Shown: positions 26,839 through 35,015 of the stretch, piece by piece
Layout of the letters: each line of letters starts with the position of its first letter
Position numbering within the stretch: the stretch's first letter is position 1
Position numbers and translations under genes: made by a program
Notes under the pieces: model-generated
The model's input: only the letters and a program-made list of their open reading frames with translations
What the model was told of the DNA's origin: nothing
The model's database searches: none
Assembly: GCA_947502265.1 (NCBI GenBank)
Contig: CANMZB010000015.1
Location: 62,001 to 126,000, forward strand
DNA from: an uncultured Sulfitobacter sp.
Lineage (GTDB): Bacteria > Pseudomonadota > Alphaproteobacteria > Rhodobacterales > Rhodobacteraceae
DNA: 64,000 nucleotides
Direction: 5' to 3'

Positions 26839-28379
26839 GCCTTGACCGTTTCGATTAGATCATCAGGCAACAGTGCCTGCGGCAGGTTCTGATAACATAC
26901 CGGGCGCAGGAACCGGCGGATCGCCATCGTTCCCACAGACGTGGCGCCAAAGTTGGTGGACGCGGGATAAGGGCCGCCGTGCACCATGGCATCGCAGACC
27001 TCGACACCCGTGGGAAATCCGTTCACCAAAACACGCCCTGCCTTGCGTTCGAGTATGGGAAGCAGGGCGCGGGCCTCTGCCACGTCGGCGTCATCCATGT
27101 GCAGTGTCGCGGTCAACTGGCCTTCAAATCCTTTGGCAAGCGCGCGCATGTCTGCCTCGGTCTCGACCCGCACGACCAGCCCGAGCGGGCCAAACACCTC
27201 GTCACCAAGCGCGTGATCGTTGAGGTAGGTTTTTGCATCCGTCTCGAACAGGTTGGGGCGAACGCTGCGGCCCTCGCTTTGCGTCTCTACAAGGGTCTGT
27301 ACCGCGTTGTGTCCCGCGAAACGAGCGGTGCCCGCGCGGTACGCGTCGGCGATGCCATCCGTCAGCATGACCTGCTCTGCCGCTTGCTCAAGCGCGGTTT
27401 TCGCCGCGGCGACCAAAGCATCCCCTTCGGCACCTGTGCGTACCACCGCGATGCCGGGGTTGGTACAAAACTGGCCCGCGCCCATTGTCAACGATCCGGC
27501 CCAACCTTCGCCGATGGCAGCACCGCGTGATTTTGCGGCATGTTCCATCACGAACATCGGGTTGACTGAGCCAAGCTCACCGAAAAAGGGGATAGGTTCG
27601 GGACGCTGTGCGCACAGATCAAACAGGGCGCGCCCGCCCGCCAGTGATCCGGTAAACCCGACAGCCTTGATCAGCGGATGTTGCACCAGCGCGTGGCCCA
27701 CATCGCGCGTATCACTGTGGATGAGCGAGAACACACCCGGATGAATTTTGCATTTTGCAATGGCCGCATGTATCGCCTCTGCCACAATCTCGGCGGTGCC
27801 GGGGTGGGCGGGGTGGCCTTTGACGACCACCGGACATCCGGCGGCAAGCGCGGCAGCGGTATCGCCACCTGCGGTCGAGAAAGCGAGCGGGAAGTTTGAC
27901 GCGCCAAAGACGGCAACCGGTCCGATGGGCCGTTGCATCAGGCGGATTTCCGGACGCGCCATCGGTGCGCGGTCGGGCAAGGCGGCATCCGTCCGGCGGT
28001 CAAGATAGTCACCGCTGCGGATGTGTTCGGCCATAAGCCGCAACTGACCGGCGGTGCGCCCGCGCTCGCCCTCCAGACGGGCGGCGGGCAGACCGGATTC
28101 GCGGTGACCGATGTCCGTGATCTGCTCTGCGCGCGCCTCGATCTCGTCGGCGATGGTGTCCAGAAATGTCGCCCGCTCGGCACGGGAGGCGTAGCCATAG
28201 CTCCAGAAAGCCTCCTCTGCCGCCGCGCAGGCGGTGTCTACATGGGCAGGTGTGCCAAGCTGGAATTCATGGCGCTTCCCGCTTGCCGGTGCGTTGGAAA
28301 ATGTCGCGCCGCCGCCAACCCAGTCGCCTGCGATCAGGTGTTTGCCGTGCGGTTCGAATGTATCGGAATTTGCGGTCAT
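26835..28379 (-). CDS. Aldehyde dehydrogenase, 2-oxoglutarate-semialdehyde type
   Basis: 514 residues; AAGGAA before the ATG. The catalytic Cys is in GAGQFCTNPGIAVV near 308 and the general-base Glu in PIPFFGELGSVNPMF near 270; the pattern GQFCTNPG with an NADP-type pocket is characteristic of the dehydrogenases that turn 2,5-dioxopentanoate into 2-oxoglutarate. That is the final step of non-phosphorylating pentonate and hexarate pathways, which also need an IlvD/Edd dehydratase and a DapA-like dehydratase, both encoded next door. It leads the operon with the 2-hydroxyacid dehydrogenase. Confidence 0.88.
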   Translation of the reverse strand: MTANSDTFEPHGKHLIAGDWVGGGATFSNAPASGKRHEFQLGTPAHVDTACAAAEEAFWSYGYASRAERATFLDTIADEIEARAEQITDIGHRESGLPAARLEGERGRTAGQLRLMAEHIRSGDYLDRRTDAALPDRAPMARPEIRLMQRPIGPVAVFGASNFPLAFSTAGGDTAAALAAGCPVVVKGHPAHPGTAEIVAEAIHAAIAKCKIHPGVFSLIHSDTRDVGHALVQHPLIKAVGFTGSLAGGRALFDLCAQRPEPIPFFGELGSVNPMFVMEHAAKSRGAAIGEGWAGSLTMGAGQFCTNPGIAVVRTGAEGDALVAAAKTALEQAAEQVMLTDGIADAYRAGTARFAGHNAVQTLVETQSEGRSVRPNLFETDAKTYLNDHALGDEVFGPLGLVVRVETEADMRALAKGFEGQLTATLHMDDADVAEARALLPILERKAGRVLVNGFPTGVEVCDAMVHGGPYPASTNFGATSVGTMAIRRFLRPVCYQNLPQALLPDDLIETVKA

Positions 28380-28437
28380 GGAGTGTTCCTTTTTAAGGGT
28401 TGTTTCAACGAGACATTATGGAGGCGCCATCAATGCC

Positions 28438-29214
28438 TCAGCCCGCCGGTTTCAGATCGCGCACCATCGCATCCATATGGCGCGTCATCAGCCACGCGTC
28501 CCCCGCGATGGCGACGAATTCAAAGCCTTGATCGAAGTAGCCGCGCGTAGCATCGTGGCCATACCCGAGGATACCCGCAGGCACCCCCGCATCATGAATC
28601 AGCGCGACCGCCTGTGCGATCCTTTCTTGCACCGCCTTATGCATCGGATCACCGGCATGACCCATCGAAGCCGCCAGATCACCGGGGCCGACGAATATCG
28701 CATCGACACCCGGCACAGCGGCAATGGCGGGAATATTGTCCACCGCTTCCGAAGTTTCCACCTGTACGATTACGCACAAGGCGTCCGCGTAGGTCTTGAG
28801 GTAATCGGATTGGCGGGCATAATTATTGGCGCGGACCGTGGCGGAGATACCGCGCACGCCCTGCGGGGGATAGCGCGTCCATGACACCGCGCGCGCCGCG
28901 TCATCGGCGCTTTGGATCATCGGGAACATCAGGTTGCGCACGCCGATGTCCAGCAGCCGCTTTGTCATGGTCTGGTCTGCGACCGGCGGGCGCACGATCA
29001 CCTCGACATCCGCGCCTCCCGGTGCGCTGCCAGCCGCGCGCAGATGGTCGGGGATCTGGCTGAGGTCGTTGGGAGAATGTTCCATGTCCAGCAACAGCCA
29101 GTCGATCCCGCTGCCTGCGGCAATTTCTGTCACCGTAGGAGCACAAAGCGAGAGCCAGAAGCCCGATTTCCGGTTGCCCGGAGTCAGGAATTTTTTCAGC
29201 GTCACATCAGACAT
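28438..29214 (-). CDS. HpcH/HpaI family class II aldolase
   Basis: 258 residues. The start KSGFWLSLCAPTVTEIAAGS and IDWLLLDMEHSPNDL (metal/base region), the catalytic Arg in EVIVRPPVAD near 75, and the metal ligands Glu and Asp in CVIVQVETSEAVDNI and VDAIFVGPGDLAASMGH near 145-180 match the HpcH aldolases. They split 2-keto-3-deoxy sugar acids into pyruvate and an aldehyde using a divalent metal. It lies upstream of the aldehyde dehydrogenase on the same strand and divergent from the IlvD/Edd gene, giving an aldolase branch to the pathway. Confidence 0.92.
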   Translation of the reverse strand: MSDVTLKKFLTPGNRKSGFWLSLCAPTVTEIAAGSGIDWLLLDMEHSPNDLSQIPDHLRAAGSAPGGADVEVIVRPPVADQTMTKRLLDIGVRNLMFPMIQSADDAARAVSWTRYPPQGVRGISATVRANNYARQSDYLKTYADALCVIVQVETSEAVDNIPAIAAVPGVDAIFVGPGDLAASMGHAGDPMHKAVQERIAQAVALIHDAGVPAGILGYGHDATRGYFDQGFEFVAIAGDAWLMTRHMDAMVRDLKPAG

Positions 29215-29260
29215 ATTGCGCGCGGCCTTTCAAAATGTATCGACATCCCATCTGATACGG

Positions 29261-29271
29261 TAATATATTAG
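29261..29271. promoter_or_regulatory. Candidate GntR operator (aldolase/dehydratase gap)
   Basis: TAATATATTAG sits in the 122-base divergent gap between the aldolase and the IlvD/Edd gene. Its reverse complement begins CTAATATAT, which also occurs at 33525-33533 in the gap between a GntR gene and larA; both are near an ATCAG. TAATATATTA is itself a palindrome. Two copies at two promoters of one pathway suggest a shared regulator site. Confidence 0.4.
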
Positions 29272-29336
29272 TTACGACAAGCCATGTGTTTCAGACGCAC
29301 GGCCTGTGTAAACTGCAAGAACCGGCGAGGATCACG

Positions 29337-31079
29337 ATGACCCAGAAAACGATGAAAAGTGCGGACCAACTGCGCAGCACGCGCTGGTTCGGCCCCGATG
29401 ATCTGCGCAGTTTCGGACATCGCTCACGCATGATGCAGATGGGGCTTGGCCCCGAAGACTGGGAAGGGCGCCCTATCATCGGCATCCTGAATACCTGGTC
29501 GGAAATGAACCCCTGCCATCTGCATTTCCGCGACCGTGCAGAGGACGTGAAAAAGGGCATTGCACAGGCGGGGGGGCTGGGCGTCGAGATCCCCACCATC
29601 TCCATCGACGAGAGCTTTACCAAGCCGACCTCGATGCTTTATCGCAACATGATCGCGATGGAGACGGAAGAGACGATCCGTTCGCACCCCCTTGATGGTG
29701 TCGTTCTGATGGGCGGTTGTGACAAATCCACCCCCGGTCTGACGATGGGCGCAATCAGCGCGGGCCTGCCGTTTATCTTTTTGCCTGCGGGGCCGATGCT
29801 GCGCGGCAACTATGCAGGGCGGCCGCTGGGGTCTGGATCGGATGCGTGGAAATTCTGGGATGAACGCCGCGCGGGCAATATATCCAACGATGAATGGGTA
29901 GGGATCGAAGGCGGCATCGCGCGGTCTTATGGCCACTGCATGACAATGGGCACCGCATCGACCATGACCGCAATCGCCGAAGCGATGGGCCTGTGCCTGC
30001 CCGGTGCGTCCTCGATCCCGGCTGCGGATGCGGGCCACAAACGGATGAGCGCATCTTGCGGACGCCGCATCGTGGACATGGTGTGGGAGGATCTGACGCC
30101 CGACCGCATCATCACCCCCGCCGCCGTGCGCAACGCCGCCACCGTGGCAATGGCGACAGGGTGTTCCACCAACGCGGTTGTGCATCTTCTGGCGATGGCG
30201 CGCCGTGCGGGTGTGCCGCTGGAGCTGGATGATCTGGATGCGCTGGGGCGCACCACGCCGTTGATTGCCAACATCCGCCCCGCCGGCGACGAATACCTGA
30301 TGGAAGATTTCTATTTTGCCGGCGGTCTGCGCGCATTGATGGACCAGCTTGGCGACAAGCTGGACCGTGCGGCGATAACCTGCACGGGCAAACCGCTGTC
30401 AGACGGCATCGCAGGCGCGCCTGTATATAATGACGATGTGATCCGCCCACTGTCCAATCCGGTCTACCGCGAAGGCTCGCTTGCCGTGCTGCGTGGCAAC
30501 CTGTGTCCGGACGGTGCGGTCATCAAACCCGCCGCCTGTGATCCAAAATTCTACCTGCACGAGGGTCCGGCGCTGGTTTTTGACAGCTACCCCGAAATGA
30601 AGGCCGCGATCGAAGATGAGGATCTGGACGTGACGCCCGATCATGTGCTGGTTCTGCGCAATGCAGGCCCGCAGGGCGGTCCCGGCTTTCCCGAATGGGG
30701 GATGTTGCCGATGCCCAAGGCGCTGCTGAAACAGGGGCACCGCGATATGCTGCGGATTTCTGACGCGCGGATGTCGGGCACGTCTTACGGTGCCTGCATC
30801 CTGCATGTGGCCCCCGAAGCCTTTGTCGGCGGGCCGCTTGCCCTGTTGAAGACCGGCGATACCGTGCGCATGGACCTTGAGGCCCGCACATTGGATATGC
30901 TGGTGGACGAGGACGAGATCGCCGCCCGCCGCGCGGCATGGGTCGCCCCCGAACCGCGTTTTGCACGCGGCTGGGGGTACATGTTCCAACGGCATGTCGG
31001 GCAGGCCGATCAGGGATGTGATTTCGATTATCTGACGACACAGTTCGGCGCCACGGCGGGCGAACCGGACATTTACTGA
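29337..31079 (+). CDS. IlvD/Edd family sugar-acid dehydratase
   Basis: 580 residues from ATG 29337 (CGAGGA upstream). The iron-sulphur cysteines are in EMNPCHLHFRDRAEDV (near 60), LMGGCDKSTPGLTMGA (near 128) and KRMSASCGRRIVDMV (near 205), with the C-terminal SDARMSGTSYGACILHVAPE. Length and motifs fit the pentonate/hexonate dehydratase branch (L-arabinonate, D-xylonate) better than branched-chain dihydroxyacid dehydratase. It removes water from a sugar acid to give the 2-keto-3-deoxy acid. First gene of a three-gene unit with a DapA-like and an RraA-like protein. Confidence 0.92.
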   Translation: MTQKTMKSADQLRSTRWFGPDDLRSFGHRSRMMQMGLGPEDWEGRPIIGILNTWSEMNPCHLHFRDRAEDVKKGIAQAGGLGVEIPTISIDESFTKPTSMLYRNMIAMETEETIRSHPLDGVVLMGGCDKSTPGLTMGAISAGLPFIFLPAGPMLRGNYAGRPLGSGSDAWKFWDERRAGNISNDEWVGIEGGIARSYGHCMTMGTASTMTAIAEAMGLCLPGASSIPAADAGHKRMSASCGRRIVDMVWEDLTPDRIITPAAVRNAATVAMATGCSTNAVVHLLAMARRAGVPLELDDLDALGRTTPLIANIRPAGDEYLMEDFYFAGGLRALMDQLGDKLDRAAITCTGKPLSDGIAGAPVYNDDVIRPLSNPVYREGSLAVLRGNLCPDGAVIKPAACDPKFYLHEGPALVFDSYPEMKAAIEDEDLDVTPDHVLVLRNAGPQGGPGFPEWGMLPMPKALLKQGHRDMLRISDARMSGTSYGACILHVAPEAFVGGPLALLKTGDTVRMDLEARTLDMLVDEDEIAARRAAWVAPEPRFARGWGYMFQRHVGQADQGCDFDYLTTQFGATAGEPDIY

Positions 31080-31091
31080 GAGGCTGCACAT

Positions 31092-32012
31092 ATGGCACAC
31101 GACCTTGAAAAAGCACTTACAGGGATCTCGGGGATTCTGGTCACGCCATTTGACGAGGCTGGTGAAATCGCCCCGCAAAAATTGGTGCCGGTCATTGACC
31201 GGGCGGTTAACGCGGGGGTGCATTTCCCGGTGGTCAACGGCAATACCGGCGAATTCTATGCGCTAACCACGGACGAGGCCTGTACCATGGTGCGCGAGGT
31301 TGCCGGAATGCTGGACCAGCGCGCGCCGTTGCTGGCGGGGGTGGGGCGCGGCTTGCGGGATGCCTGCGCACTGGCGCGCGCCAGTGCCGATGCGGGTGCG
31401 GACGCGCTGATGATTCACCAGCCGCCCGATCCTTTCGTCTCGCCGCGCGGTACGGTGGATTACGTCAGGGCGGTACGCGATGCATCCGGTGGCCTGCCGA
31501 TCATGCTTTATCTGCGCAACGACGCGATGGGACCGGAGGGCATCGCCCGCCTGTGCGAGATCGAAGGCGTCAAGGGTGTGAAATGGGCCACCCCTCATCC
31601 GCTTAACCTTGCCGCTGCCATGGACGCCTGTCCGGATGACATCGTCTGGGTCTGTGGTCTGGCCGAGGTCTGGGCTCCGCCGCTTTATGCTGTGGGCGCG
31701 CGGGGATTCACCTCGGGTCTTATCAACGTGTGGCCGGAACGGTCGGTGGCGATCCACGCGGCGCTGGACGCGGGCGACTACACCAAGGCAAACCGGTTGA
31801 TCAAAGACATGCGCATGTTCGAGGACATCCGCGCGCAAGAGCAAAACGGCACCAATGTCACAGGCGTCAAGGCGGCGCTGATGGCCATCGGTCAGGACTG
31901 CGGCCCGACGCGCGCGCCGTCCGCATGGCCGCTGACCGAACCGCAGAAAAAGGCGCTGGATACCTTCATCGCCGATAATGATCTGATCAATTTGAAGGAG
32001 GCGGCAGTATGA
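31092..32012 (+). CDS. DapA-superfamily aldolase/dehydratase
   Basis: 306 residues. The fold starts GISGILVTPFDEAGEIAPQK; VNGNTGEFYALTTDEACTMV is the usual substrate loop; the proton-relay Tyr is in LPIMLYLRNDAMGP near 138; and the Schiff-base Lys is in EGVKGVKWATPHP near 163. Members next to IlvD/Edd dehydratases include 2-keto-3-deoxypentonate dehydratase and 5-dehydro-4-deoxyglucarate dehydratase, which give 2-oxoglutarate semialdehyde, matching the aldehyde dehydrogenase in this island. It starts 12 bases after the dehydratase and overlaps the next gene by 4 bases. Confidence 0.92.
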   Translation: MAHDLEKALTGISGILVTPFDEAGEIAPQKLVPVIDRAVNAGVHFPVVNGNTGEFYALTTDEACTMVREVAGMLDQRAPLLAGVGRGLRDACALARASADAGADALMIHQPPDPFVSPRGTVDYVRAVRDASGGLPIMLYLRNDAMGPEGIARLCEIEGVKGVKWATPHPLNLAAAMDACPDDIVWVCGLAEVWAPPLYAVGARGFTSGLINVWPERSVAIHAALDAGDYTKANRLIKDMRMFEDIRAQEQNGTNVTGVKAALMAIGQDCGPTRAPSAWPLTEPQKKALDTFIADNDLINLKEAAV

Positions 32013-32719
32013 CCCCTGACACCCGCGAAAAGCTGATGAACGTATCCGTGGCCACGCTTGCTACAGCATTGTATAAACGGGGGTTACGCAATCAGGTGGT
32101 GCAGGGCGTAGGCCCTGTATCGCGCAAGGGGCGCAACATGGTCGGCCCTGCATTTACGCTGCGCTACATGCCCGCCCGCGAGGACCGCAACCAGTTGGTA
32201 GAATTTCGCAATCCCGACCACCCGCAGCGCGTCGCCATAGAGACCTGCCCCGAAGGCCATGTTCTGGTGATGGACAGCCGCAAGGATGCCCGCGCTGCCA
32301 GCGCAGGCGACATCCTGATCACGCGGCTGATGATGCGCAAGGCGGCCGGTGTGGTGACGGACGGCGGCCTGCGGGACGCGGCGACGATTGGCGATCTGGA
32401 TATCCCCTCGTATCACGCGCGCCCTTCCAGCCCGACAAACCTGACGCTGCACGAGGCGATTGAAATCAACTGTCCCGTCGGCTGTGGCGATGCGCCCGTT
32501 TTTCCCGGCGATATCGTCGTGGGTGACGATGATTGTGTCATCATCATCCCCGCCGGAATCGTCGAAGAAGTGGCGAAAGAAGCGACAGAGATGACCGCCT
32601 ATGAGGATTTTGTGGTCGAGCAGGTCAAAGCCGGTGCGGGCATCATCGGGCTTTATCCCGCGACGGACCCTGCCAATCTGGAAAAATTCGCGGTGTGGCG
32701 CAAGGCCAACAGCCGCTAG
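32009..32719 (+). CDS. RraA-like / HMG-aldolase family protein
   Basis: 236 residues, longer than true RraA (about 160). The characteristic GDILITRLMMRKAAGVVTDG and then GGLRDAATIGD (Arg-Asp metal-binding pair) are at about 110-135, preceded by VLVMDSRKDARAASAGD. In this family the class II pyruvate aldolases carry exactly this G-x20-R-D arrangement, so a metal-dependent retro-aldolase or decarboxylase acting on a 2-oxo acid is more likely than RNase E inhibition. Last gene of the dehydratase unit and convergent with a GntR gene. Confidence 0.85.
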   Translation: MTPDTREKLMNVSVATLATALYKRGLRNQVVQGVGPVSRKGRNMVGPAFTLRYMPAREDRNQLVEFRNPDHPQRVAIETCPEGHVLVMDSRKDARAASAGDILITRLMMRKAAGVVTDGGLRDAATIGDLDIPSYHARPSSPTNLTLHEAIEINCPVGCGDAPVFPGDIVVGDDDCVIIIPAGIVEEVAKEATEMTAYEDFVVEQVKAGAGIIGLYPATDPANLEKFAVWRKANSR

Positions 32720-32720
32720 A

Positions 32721-33497
32721 TCACGGCTTTTCCGGCGCGAAATAATCGGGGAAGGCCGCGCGTTTTTCGGCCATCCGGTCAACGGTGCGTTGCAGGTGAC
32801 GGCGCAGCGCATCCATCGCACGATCAGCATCTGCTGCTTCGATCCCGTCCAGAATTTGCGTGTGCCCTTCAATCACGGCCTTGTTATTCACCATCCGGCC
32901 AGCGGCGTCCGTGTCGTCCAGTTGCAGGCGGCGCAGCCGTTCAAGATGGCCCGCATGGCTGCGCATGATGCGCTGGCTCTGGACGTGACCGGCAGCAAAA
33001 TACAAGGTCTGGTGGAAGGCCTCGTCAAGCTCCTGAAAGGTGGACGTTTCATCGGCCTGATTCCCGATGCTTGATTGCAATGCCACGATGCTGCGCAGGC
33101 GGGCCAGATCGCTGTGTGCAATGTTATGCGAAAGCTGGCGCACCACCTCCGTTTCCAGCGCGATGCGCATAAACTGCGTCTCACGGATTGCGGCGGTATC
33201 AATGGACGTGACCAGCGTGCGCGATTGTGGAAATATCTGCACCAGCCCCTCCTTGGCCAACTGCTGCAAGGCGTCGCGCAGCGGTGTCAGGCTGACACCG
33301 TGGGTTTGCGCCAGATCGGCGCGCAACAGCGGTGTGCCCGGCGGCAGCTCAAGCCTGACAATTTGCCCGCGCAGATTGGCATAGACACCACGTCCGGTCG
33401 GCCCTCCCTCGAACAAGGCAAGATCGGGATCACCACCAAGGATGCTTCCCGATCTTACCTTCGCGGCGCTGCGCTGTTCCTTGCTGGATTCATTCAT
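32721..33497 (-). CDS. GntR-family regulator, FCD type (third)
   Basis: 258 residues. The N-terminal helix-turn-helix (LPPGTPLLRADLAQTHGVSL, TPLRDALQQLAKEGLVQIFP) is at about 50-95, and the FCD domain has FQELDEAFHQTLYFAAGH near 165 and NNKAVIEGHTQILDGI near 215. Divergent from larA across a 207-base gap, it is the likely regulator of larA-larC. A short match between that gap and the aldolase/IlvD gap suggests it may act there too. Confidence 0.92.
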   Translation of the reverse strand: MNESSKEQRSAAKVRSGSILGGDPDLALFEGGPTGRGVYANLRGQIVRLELPPGTPLLRADLAQTHGVSLTPLRDALQQLAKEGLVQIFPQSRTLVTSIDTAAIRETQFMRIALETEVVRQLSHNIAHSDLARLRSIVALQSSIGNQADETSTFQELDEAFHQTLYFAAGHVQSQRIMRSHAGHLERLRRLQLDDTDAAGRMVNNKAVIEGHTQILDGIEAADADRAMDALRRHLQRTVDRMAEKRAAFPDYFAPEKP

Positions 33498-33524
33498 TGT
33501 GACGACTCTTTATTGCTGCTAAAT

Positions 33525-33536
33525 CTAATATATCAG
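33525..33536. promoter_or_regulatory. Candidate GntR operator (larA promoter)
   Basis: CTAATATATCAG lies 28 bases upstream of the GntR start, in the gap shared with larA. It repeats the CTAATATAT of the aldolase/dehydratase gap. The rest of the gap (to 33704) holds no gene. Confidence 0.4.
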
Positions 33537-33704
33537 TTTAGGGGCGCAAAACCGAAGCCCTTTTTCTTGACGGGCTGTATGGCCGGATACGGATCGACAA
33601 ACAATGCAAGACGGCAACAGTGCAAGGGTGAAACGTGACCCGCAGTATCAAGGTGATGTATCACGCCGGCGGTTCTGACGGGTTGAAATCAAAGGACATT
33701 TGGC

Positions 33705-35015
33705 ATGCCTCCTAACTATTTGAAACTGATTGAAAATACACCGCTGCCGCGTGTTGCGCTTTGTCGGCAGACATTTCCCGCCACCCGGATTGACGATCCC
33801 GCCGCTGCCGTGGCCGCCGCGATGACAGCACCATGTGTGGACAAAATCAAGCCGGGCATGTCCATCGCCATCACCGCAGGCAGCCGCGGCCTTGCCGTAT
33901 TGCCCGAATTGCTGACGGCCATCGTGGCACAGGTGCGCGCGCGCGGGGCGATGCCTTTTGTCGTCCCCGCGATGGGCAGTCACGGCGGCGCCACCGCCGA
34001 AGGGCAAACCGCGCTCCTGGCCAAGCTGGGCGTGACCGAAGACGTGATCGGATGCGAAATCCGGTCCTCGATGGAAACAGACGAGATCGGGGTGCTGGAC
34101 AATGGCATGTCCGTTCGCATGGACCGCCACGCAAACGCTGCTGACGGGATCATCCTGTTCAACCGGATCAAACCGCACACCTCCTTTCGTGCGCCCAACG
34201 AAAGCGGGCTGGCCAAGATGCTGTCGATCGGCCTTGGCAAACAGTCGGGTGCCGAAACCTGCCATTCGCGCGGGATCGACAACGTGGGCATCTTTGTGGG
34301 TAAAATGGCGCGGATGAAGCTGGCCCGCTGCAAGGTGCTGTTTGGCGTTGGCACAATCGAAAACGCCTATGACGCGCTGTCGCGTGTGGAGGTTCTGGAC
34401 AGTGACGGCATGCTGGAGGCGGAAGCCCCTCTGTTGCAGGAAGCAATGGCAAACATGCCACGTCTGCCCGTCGGGCCGCTGGAGGCGCCCACCGCCTCGG
34501 GACAGCTTGACGTGCTGGTGGTAGACGAGATCGGCAAGGAGTTTTCCGGCACCGGTATGGACCCCAACATCACCCACCGCTTCACCAGCCCGAAGATGGA
34601 GGTGCATCTGCATATTGCGCGGCTGGCCGCCCTTGGCCTGTCACCGCAAAGCAACGGAAACGGCAATGGCGCGGCGCGGGCCGATGTCATCACCGCGCGG
34701 CTGGAGGCGGATTTTGACCGCGAGGCCGTTTATGCCAACGCTCTCACATCGCAGGTTGTCATTCAGGCCAAGATCCCGATGGTTATGCCCTGCGATCGTA
34801 CGGCCATCCAGACGGTGGTAAAAACCTGTGGTGCAGCAGATATCAGCCGCGTACGGCTTTTGCGCATCCCCAACACGCTCAAGCTTGAGTATCTTTACGC
34901 GTCCGAAGCGATGCTGCCGGAGTTGCGCGAGCGTCCCGGCCTTGATGTGATTGGTGATCTCGAAGAGATGCTATTTGAAGAGGGGCGGGTGATGAACGCA
35001 TGGCCAGAGGCATGA
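33705..35015 (+). CDS. larA: LarA-family nickel-dependent racemase/epimerase
   Basis: 436 residues from ATG 33705 (AAGGA upstream), the normal LarA length. His93 (PAMGSHGGATAEGQ), His158 (NRIKPHTSF), Lys171 (GLAKMLSIGLG) and His187 (AETCHSRGIDN) reproduce closely the spacing of the catalytic and nickel-holding residues of lactate racemase (His108, His174, Lys184, His200). The gaps between them are 65, 13 and 16 residues. The pincer cofactor should bind through Lys171 and nickel through His187. The SHGGATAEGQ form and the catabolic neighbours suggest a hydroxy acid other than lactate. It overlaps larC. Confidence 0.9.
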   Translation: MPPNYLKLIENTPLPRVALCRQTFPATRIDDPAAAVAAAMTAPCVDKIKPGMSIAITAGSRGLAVLPELLTAIVAQVRARGAMPFVVPAMGSHGGATAEGQTALLAKLGVTEDVIGCEIRSSMETDEIGVLDNGMSVRMDRHANAADGIILFNRIKPHTSFRAPNESGLAKMLSIGLGKQSGAETCHSRGIDNVGIFVGKMARMKLARCKVLFGVGTIENAYDALSRVEVLDSDGMLEAEAPLLQEAMANMPRLPVGPLEAPTASGQLDVLVVDEIGKEFSGTGMDPNITHRFTSPKMEVHLHIARLAALGLSPQSNGNGNGAARADVITARLEADFDREAVYANALTSQVVIQAKIPMVMPCDRTAIQTVVKTCGAADISRVRLLRIPNTLKLEYLYASEAMLPELRERPGLDVIGDLEEMLFEEGRVMNAWPEA

